Below are positions 25,401 through 34,800 of a stretch of DNA of 64,000 bases, piece by piece; within the stretch, counting starts at the first letter, position 1; the number at the start of each line of letters is the position of its first letter. Below the pieces are notes generated by a model. That model saw only the letters and a program-made list of their open reading frames with translations. It was not told the origin of the DNA and did not search any database. Both the position numbers and the translations under genes were made by a program. Location: the NCBI RefSeq assembly GCF_022869865.1, contig NZ_CP094984.1, forward strand, positions 372,001-436,000, written 5' to 3'. The stretch comes from Arthrobacter zhangbolii. Lineage in GTDB: Bacteria; Actinomycetota; Actinomycetes; Actinomycetales; Micrococcaceae.

Positions 25401-26853
25401 GCACCACCAGCAGGGCCGGGGTGGGCAGTTCCTCAACGGTGTCCTTGAGCGCCCGCAGCATGGCGACACTGGTTTCCCGGTGGGAGGACATCCACCGCTG
25501 GCCATTGCTGCTCCCGGCCTGGCGCGTATGCGGCAGCCAGGAGGCCCATTCCCACTCCTCGGCCCGGCCGGCGTCGCAGAAGACGCCCACGGTCAGGTCC
25601 GCCGGACCCACATGCACCGCGGCCTGGACCAGCAGCGACCGCGCGAGGGCGAGTGCACCCTCGCGCGGACCCACAATGCCCACCACGCCGGCGTCGGTCA
25701 GGTCCACCAGAACCGGCGCGGCGAGCAGCCGGGCGGCGGCCAGGGATTCCTTGACCTTTTCGTCCAGGCGGGAGGATGCGGCGCGGTCCACCTCGGGTTT
25801 CCACGGAACGTCACCCGTGCCGGCATGCAGGGCGAGGAAATCGTCCGCGTCGGCCCGGCGCTGCCACAGGGAGGTGGCAGGCAGTGCGGGGCGGCGCACC
25901 ACCGTGGCGGGATCCGGGATCATCCGGTGGCGGCGGGCCGTCTCCGCCTCGGCAGCCGTGCGGATCTGCTGCTCGAATTCCTGAATCGCCCCGGTGAAGC
26001 GTTCGTCCTCGTCCTTCAAACCGCGGGTGTGCCGGCGCTTTTGCTCGAACCACATGCCCACGGCCATGACGGGGCTCAGCATGGCAAACATGGCGAAGCG
26101 CATATCGCCCAGGACCGCCACCATCACGCCCGCCATCACCAGCGGTGCCAGCACCGTAATGTAGCTGAACTTGCTGGCGGGCGGTACGTCCTTGCGGGTC
26201 GGCGGCACCAACGCGTCCCCGGCGGGGGCCTGCCCCGGGCGGGGCGGGCGGTTAAACGGTGCCGTTGCTGCCGGAGTGAGGTTGTGCAGGCTGCCGGGCG
26301 CCGGGGCGGGGGTTTCGTCCAGCGAGCGTCGCAGGAGAAGAACGGTGCCGCCGGCGGTGACGGTCGCGGTGTCTTCCACCAGGATGCCTTCTTCACCCAC
26401 GGGCTCGCCGTTGACCAGGGTGCCGTTGGTGGACCCGCTGTCCAGGACCCGCAGCCCGTCCTCTTCCCGCCGCAGGCGGCAGTGGTCCCAGGAGGCGCTT
26501 TCGGCCGGAAGGGTCAGGTCCGCGTGCGGCGACCGGCCAATGAGCATTTCCCGGCCCTGCGGGACACTGGTCACGCTGCCGGCGCTCTTGCCGCCGGCCA
26601 GGGTCACGCTCCACCCGCGCACCCGCGGTGTGGACGGCCACGGTGTGCGGGCGATGCGGCTGCCTTCGAGCAGCACCAGTTCGGAGACCGGGGTGGAACC
26701 GGAGACCTCGGACTCGTTCAGGAACACTGCCTCGTCAGGGGCAAGGCGCGGCCCGCCGGCCGTCTCCACGAGGTCTGCCAGCGTGGTGGACGGGGCGGCG
26801 TGCGCCACTTCGCACTCGAAGCGGCGCTCGTCCAGATCGATCAGCAAACGCAC
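22474..26853 (-). CDS. EssC/EccC-type type VII secretion ATPase with FHA domain
   Basis: A 1459-residue FtsK/SpoIIIE-type motor, like Firmicutes EssC in size and layout. Residues 1-70 form a small beta-rich N-terminal domain. An FHA domain spans 98-176 with its phosphothreonine-binding features: G-R-S (106-108), S-W-D-H (121-124), and G-S-T-N-G-T (140-145). Two membrane helices are at about 231-269. Three ATPase domains follow. Domain 1 has an intact Walker A G-G-T-T-G-S-G-K-S (about 650) and Walker B L-L-L-V-I-D-E-F. Domain 2 has G-V-A-G-S-G-T-T-T, lacking the lysine. Domain 3 has G-P-A-R-S-G-K-S (about 1285) but Walker B is L-L-I-D-D-A. Start is a GTG at 26853. No EccB, EccD, EccE or mycosin genes accompany it. 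Confidence 0.92.
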   Translation of the reverse strand: MRLLIDLDERRFECEVAHAAPSTTLADLVETAGGPRLAPDEAVFLNESEVSGSTPVSELVLLEGSRIARTPWPSTPRVRGWSVTLAGGKSAGSVTSVPQGREMLIGRSPHADLTLPAESASWDHCRLRREEDGLRVLDSGSTNGTLVNGEPVGEEGILVEDTATVTAGGTVLLLRRSLDETPAPAPGSLHNLTPAATAPFNRPPRPGQAPAGDALVPPTRKDVPPASKFSYITVLAPLVMAGVMVAVLGDMRFAMFAMLSPVMAVGMWFEQKRRHTRGLKDEDERFTGAIQEFEQQIRTAAEAETARRHRMIPDPATVVRRPALPATSLWQRRADADDFLALHAGTGDVPWKPEVDRAASSRLDEKVKESLAAARLLAAPVLVDLTDAGVVGIVGPREGALALARSLLVQAAVHVGPADLTVGVFCDAGRAEEWEWASWLPHTRQAGSSNGQRWMSSHRETSVAMLRALKDTVEELPTPALLVVLDSEVLTEGRDAPARALLGMGRSAPGAHVNPKDRPSRAAGIVIATSEEQLPASCTSIIRVGEDSAATLDQPEDLTRVEDVILAGLDHEEALRCAMRVAHFDDPELNVPGASLPPLVRLPDLLGYSQPDAPAIRRLWDAPTGISAPIGTGEDGALSLDLVKDGPHGLVGGTTGSGKSEFLRSFVAGLAARNDPTRLNFILIDFKGGAAFKACERLPHTIGTISNLDEQLADRALQALEAEMERRQRVFAAAGEGIDNLPAYMATNPAEPMPRLLLVIDEFAMLAKDFPDVLQALVSVGAVGRTLGVHMILATQRPAGVVNDDILANTNLRVALRVQSREDSNNVIGVPDASAIGRAQMGRAYVKLGQDDITPVQTALVTGRAQIGGGPAVDVREIGPFGVPVPPPAPPRSAVADENDLDLLIDAIVEANADAGYAPPRPVWPEALGERVELAGFLPQTGNDPAGTEPGATERGETEGSDDVAPDGTTTATPTDPAVPAVGGVEGSSVLVTLMDEPELQRQSPSGWDMNAGNLMLLGVAGSGTTTTLASIALTLASSTDPADLDLMILDMGSRELEVLKDLPHTVAYVGTGAGAKEQQARFLRHLHTEMEARRADPSRKSRTVVLLDGLASLRDEFQDYEGQQLLDLLYRAYADGPALGLSFAVSTTRAKAVPTAMNEVTLQRWLFRLADTYDYSSLGIRGKAIPAPLPGRCVDPRNTLQMHVATPAVGIAAAVERVRQIWGDVPAKAPAIRRLPSDITLEELGARPQLEGEPWLIPVGMQEADFSPAFLEIYEGEHALIAGPARSGKSTLLLALAGALRGAVTPQGPAQVWGICDRRSPLASADLDRVAVGTDEVPALLASLRLERGPVFLLIDDAERFEDADQSIGGVVASGQAGLCVIAAGRSADLRGLYSHWTKTVRKSRLGVLLQPDVDYDGELLGGMLPRKAPVAITTGRGYIGIGGRMALIQSISAGVGS

Positions 26854-26915
26854 CGGGGCGTTCCTTCCATTGAGGAATGGTGCCCCGTCCGGTTAGACGG
26901 GCCGGGGCCGGGGGG

Positions 26916-28259
26916 TCAGGGGGCTGCCGGGGAGGGTACCCAGACGAGCCGGGGAGCGTTCGCGTCCGCCGGGCGCAGGCCCAGATCCTGGGCGGATGCA
27001 TGGACGGGGACCGGTGTCACGGTCAGCGCCAGCGGGCTGGTGAAGTCCAGAGCCGGTCCGGCCAGGCCCTCGCCCGGGCCCAAGGACATGGTGCGCAGCG
27101 CATCGGCGACCTCCGCCGGTTCGTTGCTTTCAGCCTGCGCTGCCGCACGGACCAGCGCGACGACGGCGTCATGGCTGGATGTGTCGGCCGCCCACGCGGA
27201 CTCCGCCAGCGGAGCATCGCCGGTCAGGTTCCTGACCTTGGTATCCCCGGAGGCCAGGCGCACGGCGGAGAGGAAGGCGGACATGCCGCGGCCCTGGGCA
27301 TCCTGCTGCAGGGCTGAACCGTCGCCTCCGGGCGGTGCCAGGGTGACCAGCTGACCGGTGGCGGCCCCGTCCAGTGTGGCGAGTTCGGCGGCGAAGGCCG
27401 GTGCATCTGCCCCATTGGGCAGGACCAGCGGCACGGAGACATCCCGTGCCTGCAGCGCCTGCACCAGGCGGGCCAGCCGCTGCGGTGTGGCGGCAGAAAC
27501 AACGACGGCGTCGGCCGGGTTGGTGATCCGGACGGACTCTGCGTCCGCCGGGGCCCCTTCCACCGGCGGAAGCGGCTGGTTGCCGGTCTGGATGGCGGCT
27601 TCCTGGGCCAGGGCCGTAACGTCCTCAAAATCCTGGAGATTCAGGGCCTGAGCCGCCTGGACCGTTGAGGGAACAGGCCCGCCGTCGTTGACCACCAATA
27701 TGCGGGACTTTCCGTCCAGTGCGGCGGCGAGAGCTTCTTCCAGTTCAACGCCGGAGGCCTTGGTGGTCCAGGTGGAGTCCGCGGGATCGGAAGCCTCGGC
27801 GTATGGCAGGATGGCGGGCAGCCCCAGCTCCTCCGCGGCCTTGGCTGCTGCCAGTGCCTGCGGGCCGGTACTGGTCACCACAATGCCGGAGACGCCGTCT
27901 TCGGCGAGGGCGCGCACCGCTTCGCGGGCGCCTTCTTCCGTCCCCCGGTCATTCATGGGCGAGAGTGTCACCTCGGCGCCACTCTGGCTGAAACGGTGGG
28001 CGGCCACCACGGCGCCCTGTGCGGCGCCGTTGTATTCCGAGCCGGGTTCGCCGGAGGACCCGTACGTCAGGACAATTCCCAGCGAGAAGTCCTTCGCCAG
28101 GCCGTCAGCGTCCAGCGCCACGGGAACCGTGGCAGCCACCGGGTCGGTCTGCGGAACTTCCTTGGGCCGGTTCAGGGTGACCGTCAATGCGATCACGGCA
28201 GCGGCAACAACTGCCACCCCTGCGATGAGCAGGGTCATGAGGCGGGTGCGGGGGCTCAT
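26916..28259 (-). CDS. Membrane-anchored type I periplasmic-binding-fold protein
   Basis: A 447-residue protein with an N-terminal membrane anchor (about 7-28) and no lipobox, so it is probably a signal-anchored extracellular protein. The rest resembles the LivK/AmiC Peripla_BP_6 fold: L-G-I-V-L-T-Y-G-S-S-G at the first strand, V-S-G-I-V-V-T-S-T-G in the second, and two alternating alpha/beta lobes. No ABC permease or ATPase genes of that family are nearby, so it is unlikely to serve transport. It overlaps the lipoprotein gene by four bases and precedes the secretion ATPase by 62, hence it is probably an extracytoplasmic part or sensor of the type VII-like machine. Ligand unknown. Confidence 0.75.
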   Translation of the reverse strand: MSPRTRLMTLLIAGVAVVAAAVIALTVTLNRPKEVPQTDPVAATVPVALDADGLAKDFSLGIVLTYGSSGEPGSEYNGAAQGAVVAAHRFSQSGAEVTLSPMNDRGTEEGAREAVRALAEDGVSGIVVTSTGPQALAAAKAAEELGLPAILPYAEASDPADSTWTTKASGVELEEALAAALDGKSRILVVNDGGPVPSTVQAAQALNLQDFEDVTALAQEAAIQTGNQPLPPVEGAPADAESVRITNPADAVVVSAATPQRLARLVQALQARDVSVPLVLPNGADAPAFAAELATLDGAATGQLVTLAPPGGDGSALQQDAQGRGMSAFLSAVRLASGDTKVRNLTGDAPLAESAWAADTSSHDAVVALVRAAAQAESNEPAEVADALRTMSLGPGEGLAGPALDFTSPLALTVTPVPVHASAQDLGLRPADANAPRLVWVPSPAAP

Positions 28260-31132
28260 TCGCCGCCGCCGATCCGCAGGGTGTACAGGGTCTGCGACGA
28301 CGCGCCGGCCGGCACCTCAAGGTGGAACGCCGGCAGTGCGTCCACAGCAGTGAGTGCGGCTTTGAACTGCGCCTGGCGGAGCAACAGCCCGTCCACGTCG
28401 CGGGAACGGATATTGGCATACCCTTCCGCGTTCTGTGCGGCCAGGGCCAGCTGGTAATCGGCCGTATCCGCCTTGGCGGCGCTGGTGGTCATGGAGCCGA
28501 GCAGGCCGGATCCGTTGACGGTCCGGTCACCCAGGTCCAGCATCACCTTGTTGAGGCTGGAGGAGAGGAGCGCGTCTGCACCCTCCACGTCGCGGGTGGA
28601 GCCCGAGGTGCTGGAGGCAATGCGCTCCAGGGATGCCTGGGTGCTCTTGGCCAGCGCGCCGGCCAGGGCACCGCTTTCCTCCTGCAGCTCACCTCGCTGC
28701 TTGTCCACGGTGTCGCCCGCGTCGCCCACTACCTGGTCCGACGTGGATTTCAGGCCGGAGATGGAGTTGTTGAAGGCGGTGGTGACGGAATCGGTGCTCT
28801 TGTCACCAACGGCGGTGACTTCCCGCACCTGGCCGTCTACAGCTTCCCGCACGGCTTTTGCAGTGTTTTCCTGGACGCCCTCCAGCGATTCTTTGATGTT
28901 GTCCCCGAGTTCCCGCTGCTGCTTTTCCAGGGCTTTAAGGTCGGTGCTGACTCCGGTATAGGAGTCGATGGCGATACCGAGCTCCGTTTCCAGCGTTATA
29001 AGTCCGGCATCGGTGTCGTCGTAGCGTCCGGTGGCGGCGCCGTCGAGGGCCTTGACTGCCTTGGTGACGGCATCCAGCTTGGCGTTGGTTTCATCGAAGG
29101 ACTTGTCCAGGGCCGTGAACGCCTGGTTGATTGCTGCGTCAGCATTCTTCGTGTCCACCTGGGCAAGGACGTTGTTCCACGCTGTGGACTGGTCCGTCAA
29201 GCGTGTGTCCATGGGCTCAGGGAATCCGATAGGACGTCTGAGTTCCTCCCCTTCAACAGCGCCCCCGCAGGGAATGGACGTCAGGTAGGAGCGTAGCTTC
29301 TCTACCTCTTCTGCGGAGAGCTCTCCAAGCTTGGGTTCTTCGGGGTTCCTTTCCATGAGCTCGCATAGCTCTTCGGCGAGTGCCGCGTTCTGGTCAGTCA
29401 TCGACTGATCCAAAGGAAGACCGTTAATCAACTCACCGTTGGCGCCCCTGGCTGTGGTCCGGATAGTCGTTAGCTGCGCCCGCAGTCCCTCGATGCTCTC
29501 CTTCGCTGCCGCGGACGCTTCTCGGGAAGCCTCCACCGATGCCTTGGCTGCGTCGATCGCGTTAGTTACCCCCTGCAGCGCCGCGTTGTAGTCCTCAGCC
29601 GGCTTCGCCCGGTCCCGGAGGGCGGCCAGTTTTTCGCTCACCTCTGCCAGTTTTGCGGCGGAAGCACCGTGCTTCTCAATGGCGCCAGTGACCAGATCCG
29701 GGTTGAGCTCCTCCACCAGATCGTTGCCGCTCTCCACGAGGCCGATCAATTCCTTGGAGATGGTGTCGTTGGAGTTATACAGGGAGCACGTGATGGAGAC
29801 TGCGCCCTCTTCGCCGCTCTCAGCCTCGGCCGCACAAACCTCAGCGGTCGGCTTCTCCGGCCCGATGGCAGTCCGCATGTCCGCCACAACCAATTCGCGG
29901 CAGTCCGCACTGACCGTTGCGTAGGCGTCCAGCTGCGAGGCCATGGTCAGGATGCTGCCGTACACGGTGCCGGCCTGCTCCGGTTTCGTGACGACGGCGG
30001 CACAGCCGTCTTCGCTGATTTCCGCGGGCGGAGGCGTAGCGGAGGTATCGCCGAGCATGGAGTCCACCGCGGCAACGGTCTGCTGCAACTGGGCCATGGT
30101 CACCGATTCGGTGCCCTTGGTTGCGGTTTCCAGATCAGCGCCGAGGGAGGTGAGCTGGCTCTTCAGGCCGGACATGGTTCCGGCCAGGGCCTCGGAGTTG
30201 TCCCGGAGCTCGCCGGCGGTCTTCACGCCCAGGGTCTGGGAGGTGGTTTCGAGGTTCTTTCGGACTTCGGTGATGGTGGCACCGGCCTTGATCAGCACGG
30301 TGTTGACGTCCGATACCAGGGAAATGGTGCGGGTCTGCAGCTCCATTTCGGAACCGGCGCCGGAGGAGAAGGCTCCGGCGAGCACACCTTCTGCGCTCAT
30401 GTTGGTGCTGATGCCGGGCTGGACGGCCACGTCAATGGCGGGGACCTGGAAGTCCTTGACGTCGGCGACGAGGCGCAGCGTGGTGCTTGCGCCGGAACGC
30501 GGCGGTGCCAGCACGGTGGCCCACTGGACGACGGCGGCGCCGTCGTCTGCCCGGCTCAGGACGCCGTTGGTGCCCAGCGTCCCGTCAGCGGAGCCGGGGG
30601 TGATGTCATCCACCCGCACGCCGTCGAGCTTGGTGGAGGCGGCAATGGTCAGCGGAGCGCCCACCAAAGCGGTCTCGGAACGGGTCTGGCCCGCGGCGTC
30701 GTATTCAATGACCTGGGGCTTGACCGTCAGGTTCTCCACCGTCAGGTTGATCTCCACCGGGCCGGTATGGCCCTGCAGCTCATCGAGGTCGGAACCGGAT
30801 TTCTCGCCGGCACGGTATTGCAGGCCCACACGGACGGGAAGTTCACCGACCACCTCTTCGGCGGTGTACTCGGTGTCTTCCGCGGAGGACGCGCCGTCGG
30901 CGGCCACCGAGATGGTGGTTCCCTCGATGGTCTGTACCCCGGCTGCCGGAGACAGTCCCACGTGCACGCTCTGCAGGAGCTTGACCGGGTTGGATACCGG
31001 TTCCGGCTCATCCTCCGGGGTGCACGAAGTTGTGGCGATCAGCGCCGTGGATATAAGGACCACGCCCAGCAGGCGACTCCGTGCGGTTTTACGCTGCGGG
31101 TTCGGCAGGTGGGTTTTAGTTTGTCTGGGCAT
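28256..31132 (-). CDS. Large coiled-coil lipoprotein, first gene of the type VII-like operon
   Basis: A 958-residue predicted lipoprotein from ATG 31132 (AGGGGA about ten bases upstream). The N-terminal signal has a basic region, a hydrophobic stretch and a lipobox ending A-T-T-S-C, followed by acidic residues. About 40-300 appear beta-rich; about 300-900 is dominated by Ala/Glu/Lys-rich helices with heptad character, interrupted by a cysteine-containing stretch near 380-470 that may form disulfides. No further membrane helix is visible, unlike EsaA or YueB, which have several. I recognise no family. Position at the head of the operon and size suggest a wall-spanning structural or adaptor component that might functionally replace EsaA, which is inference. 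Confidence 0.75.
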   Translation of the reverse strand: MPRQTKTHLPNPQRKTARSRLLGVVLISTALIATTSCTPEDEPEPVSNPVKLLQSVHVGLSPAAGVQTIEGTTISVAADGASSAEDTEYTAEEVVGELPVRVGLQYRAGEKSGSDLDELQGHTGPVEINLTVENLTVKPQVIEYDAAGQTRSETALVGAPLTIAASTKLDGVRVDDITPGSADGTLGTNGVLSRADDGAAVVQWATVLAPPRSGASTTLRLVADVKDFQVPAIDVAVQPGISTNMSAEGVLAGAFSSGAGSEMELQTRTISLVSDVNTVLIKAGATITEVRKNLETTSQTLGVKTAGELRDNSEALAGTMSGLKSQLTSLGADLETATKGTESVTMAQLQQTVAAVDSMLGDTSATPPPAEISEDGCAAVVTKPEQAGTVYGSILTMASQLDAYATVSADCRELVVADMRTAIGPEKPTAEVCAAEAESGEEGAVSITCSLYNSNDTISKELIGLVESGNDLVEELNPDLVTGAIEKHGASAAKLAEVSEKLAALRDRAKPAEDYNAALQGVTNAIDAAKASVEASREASAAAKESIEGLRAQLTTIRTTARGANGELINGLPLDQSMTDQNAALAEELCELMERNPEEPKLGELSAEEVEKLRSYLTSIPCGGAVEGEELRRPIGFPEPMDTRLTDQSTAWNNVLAQVDTKNADAAINQAFTALDKSFDETNAKLDAVTKAVKALDGAATGRYDDTDAGLITLETELGIAIDSYTGVSTDLKALEKQQRELGDNIKESLEGVQENTAKAVREAVDGQVREVTAVGDKSTDSVTTAFNNSISGLKSTSDQVVGDAGDTVDKQRGELQEESGALAGALAKSTQASLERIASSTSGSTRDVEGADALLSSSLNKVMLDLGDRTVNGSGLLGSMTTSAAKADTADYQLALAAQNAEGYANIRSRDVDGLLLRQAQFKAALTAVDALPAFHLEVPAGASSQTLYTLRIGGGE

Positions 31133-31362
31133 GGTGAATCGTCCCCTCATCCGTTCGCTGTGCCTTGAGCATCATAAGGGCTAGTTGCTAAAAAACAACC
31201 ATTTTGACTCTGTTTACTTGTTATTCAGTCCACGTCGCCACATCCGAATCGGATTATCAGCTCCTTGTCGGGTTCATGAGTTGTTGGTAGGGTTCCGTCC
31301 GTCCGGTCACCGGCGGTTATCTGTCCGGTGTCGAAGCAGTGACTCAATAGGGGGAAATTTTT

Positions 31363-31644
31363 ATGTCACGCGTGTTGTCCACAGAACAGGCCAAGTCCGC
31401 CATCACCCAAGTGCAGTCCATCATCAACGGCGGTTTCACCGACCAGATCTCGGCATTGGATGCGCAGGGCAAGATCCTGTCCGATCCGAACACCTGGGAC
31501 GGCCCGCTGGCCGCCCAGTTCCGGGGATCCACGTGGCCGGAAACCAAGGCCGCCCTGGATAAGGCCCGCCAGGAACTCGAAGAGCTTCGCACACAGCTGC
31601 AGAAGATCTCGGAGAACATCTTCTCCGCAGGCGGCGGCGCCTAA
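31363..31644 (+). CDS. WXG100-family protein (EsxA-like secretion substrate)
   Basis: A 93-residue, all-helical protein. The central W-D-G (45-47) is the helix-turn-helix hairpin motif, flanked by two amphipathic helices (about 8-40 and 52-88), matching the WXG100 family exported by type VII systems. The tail S-A-G-G-G-A is flexible. It is divergent from the operon with the FHA-ATPase and is followed by the RHS gene. A GGGGAAA lies about five bases before the ATG. A C-terminal Y-x-x-x-D/E export signal, typical for actinobacterial substrates, is not visible. Confidence 0.9.
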   Translation: MSRVLSTEQAKSAITQVQSIINGGFTDQISALDAQGKILSDPNTWDGPLAAQFRGSTWPETKAALDKARQELEELRTQLQKISENIFSAGGGA

Positions 31645-31669
31645 GCGCCTGGCAATTCTCATCGTGTAC

Positions 31670-31718
31670 ATGCCCGGGTAGCCGGCGCCGCTGCGGCGGT
31701 GGCTGGTTGCCCGGGCAT
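31670..31718 (+). terminator. Long hairpin after the WXG100 gene
   Basis: ATGCCCGGG (31670-31678) pairs exactly with CCCGGGCAT (31710-31718). The loop contains a further imperfect GC stem. It lies 25 bases after the WXG100 stop and 160 before the RHS start. With no U-tract it might be an attenuator or a stabilising 3' end, giving more WXG100 than RHS message. Confidence 0.5.
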
Positions 31719-31878
31719 TGCACGGTTCACCGGCCCGGTCGAAGAATCCCGGGTCCGTTTCTGATGGTGTCCCTCGCGGACGCCCTTTTCCTGCTGCCTT
31801 TCCCGGCGGTTTTCCCGGGCGGCGGCAACTGCATGCGTTGTTCTATTTTCCGTTTTTGTTCAGTGGGGGGCACTGATT

Positions 31879-34800
31879 ATGGATTCTGATGTTGTTGAAA
31901 TGAAGTTGCTGCCTGAGTCGCCAGCCGGTTACGGCGGCGGGCCATTCAACTTCGCCAAGGCCAGGGAAGTGGCAACAGCGTTCGATAACGAGGCAGTCAG
32001 GATATACGGGCAGTCCGGCTCCAGAACCGCACTGGTGGCCGAAGGCAAAACGGACTTTCAGGGTTACTTTTCGAGGCTGTTCGAGACCAACGCGGCCACC
32101 GCAGCGAAAAGTGCAGGAGACCTCGCAGGCGCACTGAGTTCGGTGGCAGGGCTGGTCCGCGAGGTGATCTTCTACGCCGAGCAGGAAAACAACCGCCGCA
32201 AAGAGAACAATGAGTATGTCCGGGACTACCGCAACCGCAACGGGTGGGAGAAATTCCTGGACTGGTGGAACGGCGGAGTGGATGGTGAGCAGCCGCCAAA
32301 CACCGAGCCCCTTCCCGGGCCCACTTTCTCCTCCGTGGCACCCGTTGTAGGTATCAGAAACGATCCGACCCCGGGCAGCGGGGGCTATGGCGGTGGAACA
32401 TCCTCCGCACGTCCCGAAAACCTGTGGAACTTCGCCGCCGGATCACGCAGGCTGGACGATGAGCTGAAGAATGCCCTCACCACACTGGAACGTCTCCTTG
32501 AGGAGTTTAAAGAGCAGTGCATGTGGGGAGCTGTTGACGCCTCCGGTGTCATGCGCGCCTATCAAGACTATCTGGGTGCCAATGAGAACGATGCCCGCTG
32601 GGCGGACCTCGTCGCCGGTGCCTTCTCGTCCGCCGGCAACAACGGCGGTGTGTCGGTGGTGTCGGATGCCGCACTGGCGGCATCACTCGCCGCTGCCGGC
32701 ATTGACATAGCGCGGGACGGACTGACCATTGATCCGCCCAAGGCCTATGGCGCGATTCCGACCACCGGGTACGCCAATGACCCGGTCAACACAGCCACGG
32801 GCAACTTCATCGAACCGGAAACGGACCTGGCATGTGCCGGTGCCTCCTCGAACCTTGTCCTGTCCCGAATGTATAACTCCCTGGCGCCGCAGGAAGCCCC
32901 CGGTGTGTTCGGTCCGGGCTGGTCCTCGGTGCTGGACCAGCACCTGGTGCTCTCGGATGAAGGCGGCCGCTGGATCCTGGCCGACGGCCGAGCCGTGGAC
33001 TTCCCCCGCGAAGGGGAGGCCTGGGCTCGGGCGGTGGGGGAGAACTACTGGCTGACCCGTGAGCCGGCTGCAGCTGGGCCTTGGTCGGAACTGAGCCTGC
33101 CCGAAGGCAACGCAGAGATCCTCCTCGTGAAGAATAATGAGGGTTCCTGGTGGGCCTACACCCAGGCCGGGGTCTGGCTCGGTGCCGGGTCCGGTCCGGG
33201 CCGCACCATGTCCGTGCACCGGGAGGATTCATCTGACGACACCGGAGTTCCGGGTCGAGTAACCCGTCTGTCACATGTGCGCGGCCGCTTTATCGACGTG
33301 GAGTATGTCAACGGCCGCGCCGCCGTGGTGCGGGCCTCCGACGGGCGGCGGGCGGAGTACGGCTACGACGACGCCGGCCGGCTCATCTCCGTCACCACGG
33401 AAACCGGAACCCGGACCTACCGGTGGAACGACGCCGGCCTGATCGACGCCGTCTACTCCGCCGCCGGGGTGCTGGAGGCGGAAAACACCTACGACGAGCA
33501 GGGCCGGGTTATCCTGCAGCTGACCCAGCACGGCCGCCGCACCCGCTTCGCGTACCTGCCCGGACGGGTCACGGTTGTCTCGGATGAGGACGGGACCCGG
33601 TCCAACTCCTGGATCGCGGACACCAAGGGCCGTCTCGTCGGGGTGCTGGATTCGCACGATCAGCGCCAGTCCATGGCGTATGACCGGCACGGCAATCTCG
33701 TGTCCCTCACTGAACGTGACGGGTCCGTCACCGTGCACGCCTATGACGACCGCGGCCGCCGGATCCGCACCGTGACGCCCGAGGGCGCGGACCTGACCTA
33801 TGGGTGGGACGAGCAGGACCGGATCACTACCGTTGTGACCGAGTCCGGGTCCGTTGTCACTTATGAATACGCCGATGACCTGACCAGGGACCCGGCTGTG
33901 ATCCTCGATCCGCTCGGCGGGCGTACCGAGCTCACCTGGGAGGGCGGTCTCCTGACCAGGATCACCGATCCGGTTGGAGTCACGGTCGCCTTTGAGCACG
34001 ACGTGTATGGGGACCTGGTTGCCACGCGCAACGCACTCGGGGAGACCGCAAGGATCCTCCGTGATTCAGCCGGCCGCCCGCTGGAATCCGTCATGCCGTC
34101 CGGGGCCGCCACACGGTTCACCTATAACGCTGCCGGGCTGCTGGTCCGGCGCGAAGAAGCCGACGGTGCCGTCTGGACCTTTGAACACGATGCTGCCGGT
34201 CGGATCACCGCGTCCATCGCCCCCGACGGGGGCCGGACCGAGCTGCAGTACGCTGCCAACGGCGAACTGGTGCGCACCATCGACCCACTGGGCCGGACCA
34301 ACGAGCGGGTGTTTGACGAGCTCGGCAACGTGACCGCGGCGATCCTGCCCGACGGGGCCCGCTGGGGCTTTACGCACGATTCCCTGTCCCGCCTGACCGG
34401 CGTCACCGACCCCGATGGCCATGACTGGGTGCGCGAGTATGACAGGATCGGGCACCTCACCGCCGTCGTCGACCCGACCGGTGTCCGTGCAGAGGCACGC
34501 ACGGACCGGAAAGGAGGCAGGTCCAGCGTCTCCAGCGCCTTCGCTACTTCCGGCTACAGCTTTGATGCGTACGGGCGCCCCATCCGGGAGGAAGCCGAAG
34601 ACGGTTCCGCGAAGCTGGTCACGTACGACGCCGCCGGCAACCCGGTGGAACTGGTGGACGGCGAAGGCGGACTGACCCGCCTGGGCCGTGATGTCTCCGG
34701 GAAGATCATCTCCGTGACTTCGCCGTCCGGAGCGGTGACCCGGTACGAATACGACATCTGTGGGCGTCCCTGGAAGACCGTCGACCCCCTGGGCGCGGTC

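Noticed and set aside
22474-26853. Classification as an FtsK cell-division translocase.
   Set aside because: The FHA domain, three ATPase domains, and WXG100 neighbour fit type VII ATPases; FtsK has one motor domain and a gamma domain.
25105-27354. A 749-codon plus-strand frame across the ATPase gene.
   Set aside because: Antisense shadow with repetitive Gly/Arg/His-rich translation; the minus-strand protein carries FHA and FtsK motifs.
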